Shown one piece after another: positions 10,204-20,400 of a stretch of 64,000 nt of DNA. The notes beneath the pieces were generated by a model. That model saw nothing but the letters and a program-made list of their open reading frames with translations, was not told where the DNA came from and ran no database searches. How positions within the stretch are numbered: the stretch's first letter is position 1; each line of letters begins with the position of its first letter. Origin of the DNA: Mesotoga prima MesG1.Ag.4.2 (GTDB taxonomy: Bacteria > Thermotogota > Thermotogae > Petrotogales > Kosmotogaceae); contig NC_017934.1 of NCBI RefSeq assembly GCF_000147715.2, positions 248,001-312,000 on the forward strand, read 5' to 3'. Both the position numbers and the translations under genes were made by a program.

Positions 10204-13200
10204 CTACGGCAGCCTCAAGAACCCATTATCATGTGTCCCGTCAACATAGTTCTGATTAATTGCGTCAAGAACATCATTCAGTTCTGAGGCGGTAAATGAA
10301 CTTCCCAAACCGGCCAAATACCTGTTAGCCTCGGCAAGGACCTCAGCAACTGTCCAGTCTTTGAATATTCCAGTCACGATAACCAAATCCTTAAGATTAT
10401 AGGAGCTGGTACAGAAATTCGGGTCGTACAAATCAAATCCAACACTGAGAGTCAAAGCAACTGCCTGACCTGCAAGAGTTCCTGCACTAGTTGCTGTTGG
10501 GTCTGTATAATTCTGATCGAGCGACCCTGATGTTCCACCCGCAGGCAAGAAGTTCTCGATTGATGCTGAAGTTGTGAAAATAGCTTTGTAACCAGTTGCA
10601 TCACCAATGACCAATCCACTGGGGAATGTGGAAGCGAAATTCGCATCCCTATAGGTTCCAGGATTATTTCCTGAAGCGGATGAACCCCACCCACCTTGAG
10701 TTTGTGTCCTGAAACCTCCTTCGGTGGGTGTGTAAATTGTCACTGTAGCATCATCGGTTGCGTAATAAGCGTCTCCCGTGTCTTCTTTGTATAGCGTCGC
10801 AATATTGTGAAGAGAATACGGTGAATTTTGGAAGTTTGCTGAGTCATTAGTTATATCGACTGGATAGTGAAAAGCTGCTTCGCCATTACCATCTAAATTG
10901 CTGCTATCGATATGTACTCTCCAGGTAAGAGGCGTGCTCACAACAGTAAACCCGTGCAGCTTGAATTCGTTTAGATTAGTGAACTCATCCACAAGATATG
11001 CACTTTCATTAAGATAATCTGTGGAAGTTGGGCTTTCGGGAATATCAGATGTACTGCTGTCTGTGTCTGAATAATCAGTCACAGCTGTTCCGGTAGCGAT
11101 TACAGTTACTGATACTGGACTGCTCAAAGAGGATCTAACAAAGGTGAATGTCCTATCAACTGATTCGCCCGGGTTTAGACTGACTGAATCTGAGGCTGAA
11201 ATCAATGTCTTTGTTTCCCCGTCAAATTCAACCTCCAGAAGCACTTCAGTAAGAGGCAAATCACCAACATTTGTAGCAGTAGCAATGCCAGTGATACTGT
11301 AAGTGGCGGTTCCTGTTGTTTGACCTTCTATACGGGAAACAATTAACGAATAATCGAAACTGGCAGTTTGGCCATCTGCAAGAGTTGCATGTTCCGGCTC
11401 AACTGATTTTTCCAGATCCCATTCATATGGAATCTCGTTTGTCCAAAGAACTTCATGAGTTACTGATGCGTCTATCGAACCGGTTTCTACACTTGGATCC
11501 GGAACAATTATTACTACAGTTTGTGAGTCGTCTTTTTTCTCCTTTGTGTCTTTCTCAGTGAGTGTAGCATTGTTTGTCAAGAAATAAGTGCCTTGAGCCG
11601 CTTCGATATTTTCTATCCTAATGCTGTAAACGTATTTAGTGTTGGTACTTATATCTGTGGGCCAGGAGGGGTGATTCACAATATCAGTTATGCTAAAACC
11701 GGTTACCAAATTTCCGATTTCATCTTCGATATTGTCCAATAGATCATCTACACTCGCTTCTTCATCGTACTTCTTTGTGATGTTTGGATAATGAGGTCCC
11801 GAATGATTACTTGTGTCCTGCGTGGGCAAAGAACCATCTGCTTTGACATAAGCGGTGACCCTGTAGAACTTGCCTTCTATAGGTGTAAAACCAGGTATTG
11901 AGAAAGGATATGTATGTTCTTCACCACTAGAGAAGGAGTTCTTGGAAGAAGTGTCAACCGAGACTGTAGCTCCTTCTGTACTCCAATCGCTACCATTAAT
12001 ACTTGATTCAAGCTGCACATGGATTTTCAGGTTATCAGCCGTAGTAATTCCCGTGCTGGTAAACAAGACTTCCACCTCTCCGGTTAGGCTATGAACATCA
12101 GAGCCTGAAGCGACGGGAGTCTCAAGCCTTGTTGCAGAAAGTGTATAGACAAATGTCTGAGAAGCTCCTTGAGTAAGCGTCACGCTATCAGGAAGAACAC
12201 GCTTTTCGAGCTCCCAATCATACTCAATTTCCCTGTTCCACACAATTTCGTGCGTTGTGGTGGCTTGAAGGGTTCCTGAATCCTCACTTCCCCCAATCAC
12301 GATAATCTGCACTATGGCGTCGTCGACTCTCTTATCTTTTGTGTCTGACTCGGTAAGAGTTGCCATGTTTGTCAACCAGTATTCTCCTGCCTGAAGCTGC
12401 TCAATGCTTCTAATAGTTACGAAATATGTCTTCGTAGCCAGTGAGGTGTCGGCAATATTCCATGGCCAACCCGCACTAGAATGATTCAAAACTTCAAAAC
12501 CCGTAGGAGGGAACGGTTGATCTTCAACTGTGGCATTAGCATCCAAAGGTTGCATTTCAGCGGGTTTGGGCATCAAGAAAGTCTCATACACAAATGTTGT
12601 AGGGAAATTATCCGAAGTTATCTTCATCGATACCCTAAAATAATCTCCTTCATTACCACTGAATGAAAAAGAAAAGGGAACACTTTTGTATCCAGGATCA
12701 ATGTCCCCGAGGCTTCTCATTTTCGGGCTGCCGATATCCTGCCATGTCGCCCCAACCGACTTCTGTAGCTGCAGTTCCACCTGAACGTTCTTGGCAGTTG
12801 CATCGCCTGAATTAAGAACGCCGGCTGAACCAGAGATTGAAAAAGTTGTGCCTTCCTTGAGAGGCAGCCTCTTTGCCTCAAGAATGTATTCAATCTGCTT
12901 CTCAGTTCCACTGCTCGAGGGGAAATTGGGAACTACTGTTGGACTTGCCGTTTTCGTCAGTATCCAGTCATATTCTCCTGATTTGCTTCCTTTAGCATCT
13001 CCATCGATGAATCCATTCAGCCAGGGATCTTTCTGCCCATTCTCGTTGAAATAGGTAACGTGGAACTTGCATACTCCATGTTCATATTTGAAAAGTTTGG
13101 AACTGAAGACGTTTTCCTCCACTTCCTTTTCCAGAAAAAGATGAACGCCAAAGTAAAAAACCGTTGTATCTTCTTGAATGAAAGACTCTAAACTTTTTCT

Positions 13201-13617
13201 GTAAGTAAAGTTAGCCGACTTGGGATTGACAATTACGTGATCATCAAGATCATCCTTTTCAAGTTCACCATCACCGTTTTTGTCCAGTCCTTGCACGCTC
13301 AGTGAATAACCAAGCCACAGTTCCGTTAACATCCAATCACTCTCGAAAGTGTGATTTACAACTAACTCTTTTGTATCATAGTCAACCCAGTAAGTCATCT
13401 TACCAATGAATTCACCGTCAACTTCTACAAACGAATCTGGAGATCGAATGAAGAAAACATATTCTCCAGAATCTTCCTGAGTCAAGAAAATGATTTCTTG
13501 CGTGTATTCCACAATTCCAAGATCTATAACCTCTACTTTCTTCTGAGGCTGAAAACAACTGCTCAAGAACACCGCCAAAAGTAAAATTGCCGTTGAGAAC
13601 AAAAAAAGCCTTTTCAT
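10204..13617 (-). CDS. Large surface lipoprotein with DUF11-like repeats
   Basis: 1137 residues with an ATG start behind AGGGAGGTG. The signal peptide ends in FLSSC. The body has three related stretches, each opening with an H-E-I/V-x-W-x-x-E-I-x-Y/D-W-x-L-E-K motif followed by a DUF11/Ig-like beta region. They alternate with segments sharing a 'YFLTNNATLTEKDTK' type motif. The last ~170 residues form a distinct module starting TQTQGGWGSSASGNNPG, with the FLPAGGTSGSLDQ and LAGQAVALTLSVGFD motifs seen in diverse bacterial extracellular proteins. No catalytic site was recognised. Likely a structural or adhesive surface protein; its substrate or partner is unknown. It is transcribed alone, convergent with the M30-like gene. 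Confidence 0.7.
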   Translation of the reverse strand: MKRLFLFSTAILLLAVFLSSCFQPQKKVEVIDLGIVEYTQEIIFLTQEDSGEYVFFIRSPDSFVEVDGEFIGKMTYWVDYDTKELVVNHTFESDWMLTELWLGYSLSVQGLDKNGDGELEKDDLDDHVIVNPKSANFTYRKSLESFIQEDTTVFYFGVHLFLEKEVEENVFSSKLFKYEHGVCKFHVTYFNENGQKDPWLNGFIDGDAKGSKSGEYDWILTKTASPTVVPNFPSSSGTEKQIEYILEAKRLPLKEGTTFSISGSAGVLNSGDATAKNVQVELQLQKSVGATWQDIGSPKMRSLGDIDPGYKSVPFSFSFSGNEGDYFRVSMKITSDNFPTTFVYETFLMPKPAEMQPLDANATVEDQPFPPTGFEVLNHSSAGWPWNIADTSLATKTYFVTIRSIEQLQAGEYWLTNMATLTESDTKDKRVDDAIVQIIVIGGSEDSGTLQATTTHEIVWNREIEYDWELEKRVLPDSVTLTQGASQTFVYTLSATRLETPVASGSDVHSLTGEVEVLFTSTGITTADNLKIHVQLESSINGSDWSTEGATVSVDTSSKNSFSSGEEHTYPFSIPGFTPIEGKFYRVTAYVKADGSLPTQDTSNHSGPHYPNITKKYDEEASVDDLLDNIEDEIGNLVTGFSITDIVNHPSWPTDISTNTKYVYSIRIENIEAAQGTYFLTNNATLTEKDTKEKKDDSQTVVIIVPDPSVETGSIDASVTHEVLWTNEIPYEWDLEKSVEPEHATLADGQTASFDYSLIVSRIEGQTTGTATYSITGIATATNVGDLPLTEVLLEVEFDGETKTLISASDSVSLNPGESVDRTFTFVRSSLSSPVSVTVIATGTAVTDYSDTDSSTSDIPESPTSTDYLNESAYLVDEFTNLNEFKLHGFTVVSTPLTWRVHIDSSNLDGNGEAAFHYPVDITNDSANFQNSPYSLHNIATLYKEDTGDAYYATDDATVTIYTPTEGGFRTQTQGGWGSSASGNNPGTYRDANFASTFPSGLVIGDATGYKAIFTTSASIENFLPAGGTSGSLDQNYTDPTATSAGTLAGQAVALTLSVGFDLYDPNFCTSSYNLKDLVIVTGIFKDWTVAEVLAEANRYLAGLGSSFTASELNDVLDAINQNYVDGTHDNGFLRLP

Positions 13618-14205
13618 TACAACACCTCCCTAAGAAACGAAAACCCACCCCAAAAATGACAAGCTAATCGGTCGATCAAAGTTATCTAGTCTCATTCTAT
13701 ATCATTGGGGGAAGAAAATCATACGAACGATACACTTTAATAGGTAATTTTACAGTTACTCAAAGATGAATGGGACATTAAGATCATTTTGATTTGAAAA
13801 ACACGTCCTTTTCTCGGTAAAATGAGGTAATGGTTACTTTTAGCGCCACACAGTGCCATCTATGCAATTTGCGAGTAGTCCTCAATGAGATGATCGGTGA
13901 GAAAAGAATAACGGTTAATCGCACACATCGTCAGCATGTAATAAACAATCGATGGACATAATCTAATACTACAATATGAACATATGACTTTGTGATAGAT
14001 TGCATAAGCTGATTTCAGCAGCTCAGTATAGAAGATTGTTGACTTAATGATGGAGAACATTATAGCGATTTCCCGTTATCGAACTGCAGAATGTTGGTAT
14101 CGTTTTTGTCAGTCTTAGTGTGTTATTTCACGTTATTCAGCGAATGAAAAAGGCAAGTATCTTAGCTAATTCTCAATGAATAATAGTGAGATTCTAGAGA
14201 AGCTT
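13618..14205. other. 588-bp intergenic region
   Basis: It separates two minus-strand genes. The first ~20 bases hold the AGGGAGGTG ribosome binding site of the gene ending at 10204. The rest is AT-rich with stops in all frames. I see no RNA gene, repeat or clear promoter with both elements. Confidence 0.4.
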
Positions 14206-16275
14206 TCATCGAGCGGAATAAATACCGAAAAGGGCAATATCAATCAAACCAGATCCAACTGAATCGTCATTATCGAAGTCGCAAAGAGTTGAAAGCATAT
14301 CCCAGGTTTCGTCACCATATTTTGTGAAGTACTTCTCGAAGAAGATTTGATGATCAGACCCATCGAATAGTCCATCATTGTTGATATCTGCAGGATTGGT
14401 TTTACTGTCGATGAAACTCTCCATAAGACTACCGTCAGAATACTCAACGGTTAGAAACGCGCTCTCAAGAATCGATGCCTTTGAGTTCCCACTAGACAAA
14501 ATGGTAACAACTGCTCCTGGAAAGAATTCATCCGATTTAACAGAAATCAGTGAAAGCTTTATCTGAACGCCGTCGGCAGAGCTAGCTATTTCTCTTCGAG
14601 TTTCATCAAACCTTTCACTGACTATGATTTCATCAATCTGGACACCGTCCAATTCTAATGACAGCAGGACAGAAGCGATTGGTGTTTCAGTTTCGATAAG
14701 CTTGAGAGCCAAAATTCCATTTCCGTTTCCACTAATAACCGTATCGAACAACACGAATTCCGTCTTCCTTGAGCCCAAATCAAAATGGATCTCATTGTCG
14801 CGATGGGAAATCGATAAAAGCTCTAGTCCACTTAGAGATTCATCATACCAGTTTGAGTTAGGGGTTGTTTCTGAGCCGAATGATAAGTTATTTGATGAAC
14901 CAGGATAAGGGTCGCCGTCGTCTCCCCTGTTCTCGCGCGATGAGGGATCCATCAGGTCATCCCTTCCGTCGGCTTGAACCAGATAGACCTGCTTGCGCTC
15001 TCCGCTATTCCCGTAAACGGCATCGTCGATATGATATATGAGGAGACCTTCTCCCGGGAGGGCGTAGTCAAAACCGAATTTCGTTCTATTTTCGATGAGG
15101 AAGTATTCCTCCGGTCTGCCAATATTAGAGAACTTAAGAAGCCTGCCACCGATCTTCACATCTTCGAGAAAGAAATCTCCAGAAAGTCTAGAAATCTCTA
15201 GCGGTTCAAACCAGCCCAGTTTCGCCTTGGACCAAGCCGAGAAGTGGGCGGGCATATCCCCCGGTCTATCAACATAGTTCCAGCAACCGTAAGCCATCAT
15301 TCCCCAGTATCCGATTCCCCACGTTGCCTCGGAATAGTCATAGAGGTCTGGCAGGCCAAAAAGATGACCTGTCTCATGTGCCATTACCCCAATTGTCGCA
15401 ATTCCTTTAACGGGATCTCCCCCATTCTCCCTCGGCCAGTCAACCCTCTCCGGCTGAATTGTGAAGAGATCTGCGGTTACTCCATCATTCGTCTCGTAAT
15501 CGAACAATCTCGACTGAAAAGACCAGATATCTAGCTGATCTACAGAGAGTTCTCTCCCCATTCCCTCGTGAATAACGATTATCATATCGACAACCCCATC
15601 ATCATTATTGTCATAAAGGGAGAAGTCGATATCCTTGTCGGCTTTTGAAATAGCTTCCCTCACGAGTTCGAATTCATTTTGTGAATAATAGGCCTTTGAT
15701 TTATCGGCAGTGTACCAGCCGTATACTTCTCCTGACAGATCAACTGAACCGTTAGACACTTCACTATAATAGTCTCTCATAGAACCAAAAGGAGCGAGCT
15801 CAGGGTATGATGAGAAGATTATCTCTTCAAAGTCTTTTACATGATAAGTATGGGGGTAATCGGGGTAGTCAATCAGTATCACCGGTATTTTGATAGTCCC
15901 TTCTGTAGACACCGCGGCGTCTCGAAATTCAGGACCACTCTGTGTACTAAACTTCAGTGATTCGAGAAGCTGCCGGGGTCCAAACGAGGGAATGCCAATA
16001 GGCTGGTCTATCCCTTTCAGGAGATCTGATCTCTGTATCTCACCACCGACAACGACTCCATAATGCCAGAAACGGCTTTGAGGATCTTGCTTAAGAGGTC
16101 TTCCGTATAGATCCAGGATAAAGTTTCGATACTCATCGCCATACTGTCTGAATTCGATTCGAGTGCCGTCAGGTTGATAAGCTGTAATCACTCCACCGAA
16201 ACTGGGCGCTCCAATGAGAACCGCCGAAAAAAGAACAGTGGCGATCATGCATAGAAGGGTGAATCTGCCGATCAT
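14206..16275 (-). CDS. Secreted M6-family metalloprotease with C-terminal dockerin-like domain
   Basis: 689 residues with an N-terminal signal peptide that has no clear lipobox. The catalytic zinc motif HETGH lies at residues 300-304 and continues LFGLPDLYD, the extended HExxHxxGxxD form of M6 (immune inhibitor A-like) peptidases. The last ~63 residues hold a dockerin-like pair. Loop one is DINNDGLFDGSD, with acidic or Asn ligands at positions 1, 3, 5 and 12. Loop two begins DFDNDDS and carries a small insertion. The start codon overlaps the upstream stop as ATGA, so translation is coupled to the cohesin-like lipoprotein at 16272-16802. This pairing suggests the protease is secreted and then docked on the cell surface by its neighbour. 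The family is clear; the docking is inference. Confidence 0.85.
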   Translation of the reverse strand: MIGRFTLLCMIATVLFSAVLIGAPSFGGVITAYQPDGTRIEFRQYGDEYRNFILDLYGRPLKQDPQSRFWHYGVVVGGEIQRSDLLKGIDQPIGIPSFGPRQLLESLKFSTQSGPEFRDAAVSTEGTIKIPVILIDYPDYPHTYHVKDFEEIIFSSYPELAPFGSMRDYYSEVSNGSVDLSGEVYGWYTADKSKAYYSQNEFELVREAISKADKDIDFSLYDNNDDGVVDMIIVIHEGMGRELSVDQLDIWSFQSRLFDYETNDGVTADLFTIQPERVDWPRENGGDPVKGIATIGVMAHETGHLFGLPDLYDYSEATWGIGYWGMMAYGCWNYVDRPGDMPAHFSAWSKAKLGWFEPLEISRLSGDFFLEDVKIGGRLLKFSNIGRPEEYFLIENRTKFGFDYALPGEGLLIYHIDDAVYGNSGERKQVYLVQADGRDDLMDPSSRENRGDDGDPYPGSSNNLSFGSETTPNSNWYDESLSGLELLSISHRDNEIHFDLGSRKTEFVLFDTVISGNGNGILALKLIETETPIASVLLSLELDGVQIDEIIVSERFDETRREIASSADGVQIKLSLISVKSDEFFPGAVVTILSSGNSKASILESAFLTVEYSDGSLMESFIDSKTNPADINNDGLFDGSDHQIFFEKYFTKYGDETWDMLSTLCDFDNDDSVGSGLIDIALFGIYSAR

Positions 16276-16802
16276 CTGACGGCCACCTCAAGAGTTGGTG
16301 AAAGTGTCTCAATATTCACAGTCGATAGATCATTATCCAGAGCGTAATTCGAAATGATACTCAAACTGCCGTTCTCACTGGCGCTAAATATAATTTCAAT
16401 AAAAAAATCCTTTCTGACTTCTTCTTGCTCATCGTAAGGGAAAGCCCCGTGAATAATTACCATTGACTGGATATGGCTTCCAGCAATCAAGGTCAAGCAA
16501 TCCAGATTTGATTCTACGTCCGTTATCTCGACTCCTCCAGAGGCTTCTAGCACTATTTCGAAAACATAGACCTTTTCAAAATTCTTTGCAATTAGTCTGG
16601 TTGAAGAACTTGAACCTTCTTGGACTGTGATAATCGATCTCTCAAAAGCTAATTCAACTTCTTCCGACGGCTTCTTTACAAACCAGCAGCCGGAGGTCAG
16701 CAGCAAAAGCGCAGTTAAGAGGACGAAAAGGCGAAAAACATTATTGAATTTCTTTAAGTATTTGCTCGCAAATGACTCACTACACATAGGATAATTATAC
16801 AT
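16272..16802 (-). CDS. Small lipoprotein with cohesin-like domain, coupled to the M6 protease
   Basis: Up to 176 residues. The hydrophobic stretch ends in LLTSGC, a lipobox. The ~130-residue mature part runs VELAFERSIITVQEG, then VYVFEIVLEASGG, then FFIEIIFSASENG, and ends with a TLEVAV strand. This is the same order of strands as the cohesin-like domains at 2365-2795 and 2815-3537, though more diverged. The start is uncertain (ATG at 16802 or 16787) because neither has a good ribosome binding site, and a TATAAT on this strand overlaps 16794-16799. The ATGA overlap with the dockerin-bearing protease gene makes it a candidate surface anchor for that enzyme. Confidence 0.65.
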   Translation of the reverse strand: MYNYPMCSESFASKYLKKFNNVFRLFVLLTALLLLTSGCWFVKKPSEEVELAFERSIITVQEGSSSSTRLIAKNFEKVYVFEIVLEASGGVEITDVESNLDCLTLIAGSHIQSMVIIHGAFPYDEQEEVRKDFFIEIIFSASENGSLSIISNYALDNDLSTVNIETLSPTLEVAVR

Positions 16803-17452
16803 TATTAGATGAGGTTATCCCGATCACCGTAAAAGAAAGAGTGTGAATCACGAAGGACTTGGTATGGCAAGTAATTAAGATGCGTATTAAGCTAATCCTG
16901 TCGTGGTTCTAATGTGAATTTTCCTTTAGCGTAGATCCTGAATTCCAAATTGAAGGGACTTCAGTTGAACCCTTTAATAATATTTGTAAGACTTGGTGAA
17001 ACCATAATGAAACGATTCATGAGCCGGCCAGCGCAGAAGATTGCGATTGACGAGTTGAAGACTGTCATTAGTTAAAGGCCAAATCAAGCTCTCCTTGGTG
17101 TATAATAATTCTCATGAAGGTTATTCGAAGCGATGATTTGCTCTTAGAAGAAGTGGTTCACAGTAGATCTCGTAATTCAAATGAGGCTTTGACTCGCTTG
17201 AAGAAGCGGTTTGCTCCTTGAAATAGTTTGACATCTGGTTATTAGAAATGGTACAATATTCTCGATTCATCTTGTTTCTAGCGGTTTGAATGTGGTATAT
17301 AATATTTGAGGTCTTTTGTTTGTTCGCGAAACCCATTGTTACCTGTTCGTCTGTTCGGGATCGTTCAAAGCGTTTTTTAGGTATATATGAGTCTCTATAT
17401 GTTCTTTAGCAAATACTTTTCACAACCAAACGCCTTATAGGGGGTGTGTGCA
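16803..17452. other. 650-bp intergenic region between divergent surface genes
   Basis: It is AT-rich with no supported gene. It contains a good promoter for the plus-strand gene at 17228-17257 (listed separately) and the AGGGGGTG ribosome binding site at 17439-17446. The segment around 17214-17240 (CTCCTTGAAATAGTTTGACAT) closely resembles one at 53801-53820. Confidence 0.5.
17228..17257 (+). promoter_or_regulatory. Sigma-70-type promoter for the 1429-residue Cys-rich lipoprotein
   Basis: A perfect TTGACA -35 (17228-17233) and a TACAAT -10 (17252-17257) are separated by 18 bp. This predicts a 5' leader of roughly 190 nt before the GTG at 17453. Confidence 0.65.
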
Positions 17453-20400
17453 GTGGCAAAGAAACTCTTGAAATTAACCACATTGCTGGCTATTCTTCTC
17501 CTCGTGTTCATGCTGACTGGTTGTCCCAAACCACCAGTGGAATACACGTTGACGATTGAGAAGACTGGCTCTGGCGATGGAACCGTTAATGCCGATCCTG
17601 AACCCAATACAAGCGGCAAGTACACAGCGGGAACAGATGTAACACTGACCGCTGAAGCCGATGCAGGATCGCAATTTGTCAAGTGGATAATCGGTGAAAC
17701 AGAGGAAACAGGAAATCCTTTAGTAGTCAAGATGGACGCCGACAAAACTGTTGAAGCGGTCTTTGAGGAAGTAACTGGCGTGCAATTTACCCTTACGGTT
17801 GCTAAAGCTGGAGATGGCGATGGTACCGTTACTCCGCCAGTGGGACCCCACGAGTATGACGAAGGGAAAGTAGTGACGCTAATTGCTGAAGCCGACGAGA
17901 ACAGCGTCTTTGACAAATGGGTTGTTGATGGTGTCGAGTTTGAAGATGCTACAGTCATCGCAACGATGACAAAAGACATTCTCGCAACCGCTCACTTCGA
18001 TCCCAAACCCGATGTTTTGCCTGAGATCATTCTTGAGTGGACATTGGGAGATCTCATGGTTCTTGGAGCACCTTGTGCTGCACCTGAAGACGGTCTCGGC
18101 TTTCAGTATCTGGTAGGCGACTCAGACAGCTCTTTGACGGAAGCGTCCTGGAGCATAGTAAAAGGTGAGGAAGTCGTTTACGGGCCGATAGCAATTCCTT
18201 CTTCAAGATTCTACAATTCCTGGACTGGCGCTATTACTGCAGCAATGCTTGGTGCGGATCCAGTTGGTGGAATCTATTCGCTGACGATGACTGCAACGAA
18301 GACCGGTGGAATCTCTAAGACTGAGAAAATCGATTTCTATGTCCACACTGATGAAGCGGCAATTGACGGGGTCGATTTCGCCGGTGAGATAGTCTTGTTC
18401 GAAGGAACAGCTATTTTGACTGGTGATGAGGCTACTCTTGAAGCAACAATAACTCTAGACTCTAAGGTAAGAGTTAGAATCTACGCTTATGAAGGCGAAT
18501 GGGATTGTGAATGTGTGGATAACGCACTTCTTTACGATGGATTCTTAACTAGAGAAGCTTCGTCAACTGAGAAAGAGACGTTTGAGCTTGATCTCACTAA
18601 GCTCAAGTCGGGCGTTAATTACGATAAGCTAAGGATTATTGTCTACAACGAAATTTGCGGGACGATGCCATGTAACTACTGTCCAGATGATGAAAAAGAC
18701 ATCGATCTAGTTTTCGACAAAACAGTCACGCTGGACTGTGAACCCTGTACTTGTGCACCTTGTACTCCGTGCTGGAACGGCGAGTTTAACCCCGGTGTGA
18801 GAATAATGAATCTGTTGTTCAAAGACAGCGATTTCTTTGATGTCTCTGCTACAATAAACGGGGAGACTATTCCTGCAACCCTTATTGAAGCTCCGGTTGA
18901 AGACGGAGATGATCTGGTAATAAGAGCAATTATTCGCGAGGAAGACTTCCCAGAGCTTGCTGGTGATGCTCTTCTAATATGGACTGTAACCACGGTAACA
19001 GGTCAAAGTGTTGTAGTAGAGTGTGACGAGGACTTTGACTTCATACCACCTGAAGTTGATATCCTTCTTGAATGTGACTGTGATGCAACTACTACTGTAG
19101 TTCCGATCCTGTTCACGGATGAAGCCGGTCTGAAGGAAGCCAACGTTTGGTTTGGTGAATCGGTTTCTGGATTAATCAAGAAAGTCACGTTTGATGCAAC
19201 ACCGACGGGTGAATCTACGACCACATTCACTTCTGGTTTCACTTCAGGATGGGAGTTTCCCGCGACTGGCATGATATACGATGTTATTGCGACCATTGAA
19301 CTTGATCCTGCCAAGATCGTAAGCCCGACGCTCGGCGGCAGCTACACTGTCTATGCAGATGCAGAAGACACATCATGCAACATAAGCGATGTGGCAATGG
19401 AAACCTGTGCGATAGACTTCGTGGCTCCAACTATAACGTACTTTGGCCTTGATTGCGTTGGAACTGATTGCGATCTGTGTGAAGCAACACAGACAACTCT
19501 TGTTTGGCACATAAGAGATGTCAACTTTGACTATGCAGAGATAAGTGTAAACTACGGAAATCTCTGTTCTGATGGTCAGTGTGGCAACACATTTATAACC
19601 GAATCTAAGGACGGAACGGTACTCTGGGAATTCCCGTTTGCAGATTGCAGAGAGATAACTGCCACAATCAAAGCAGTAGATGACTGTGAGAACGAGAGTT
19701 CTAAGACAATTAAGTTCGACGTTGACAACGTTCCTCCAGAGCTCGATCTCGAATGGTGCGTCGAACCTGAAACGTGTGACGCGACGTTTGCAAGATTTAG
19801 CTGGACGATGGACGATCCTTGCACTCCTACTGTTTATTTCGATACGTGGATTCCGATTGGAGAGCTTGACTATGTGGTCATGGAGAATGGCAAGGAAGTG
19901 TTGTATCCTTATACACCTGATGGAACGACCACAAAGAGTGGAATAATTCAGTGGAGCTGGGAGAACTGTTTCTTTGATTGTACAGAACTTACGATTTTCG
20001 CAGAGGCTGTAGATTTCAGATGTGAGAACTCCACAGAAGCGAGTTTGACAACAGACGTCGCGCTTGATTTCCTTCCTCCAGAGGCTCATCTATTCCTTGG
20101 AGAAAGTCAGGCAAAATACGCATGGGAGGCTTACGAAAACGAAACGAATATTGGTTCTCCGGATTGTGACGCGACTTGCCTCTGGGTGAACTGGATAGTT
20201 TTCGAGGACTGCTTGGAGTCGATAGAGATCTGGTCTAACTACCCGTCCGTATGTGAAACTGGCGGAACTGGAGAATATCTGGAAGACGAGTATTTGCTTT
20301 TTGCGTGGCCTGAGATGAATGCACCAACTGGAAGTGGTTGGAGATGGTATTCTTGTGGTGATGAAAATGAAACAGCAGCTACGATACAAGCTGCTGAAGG

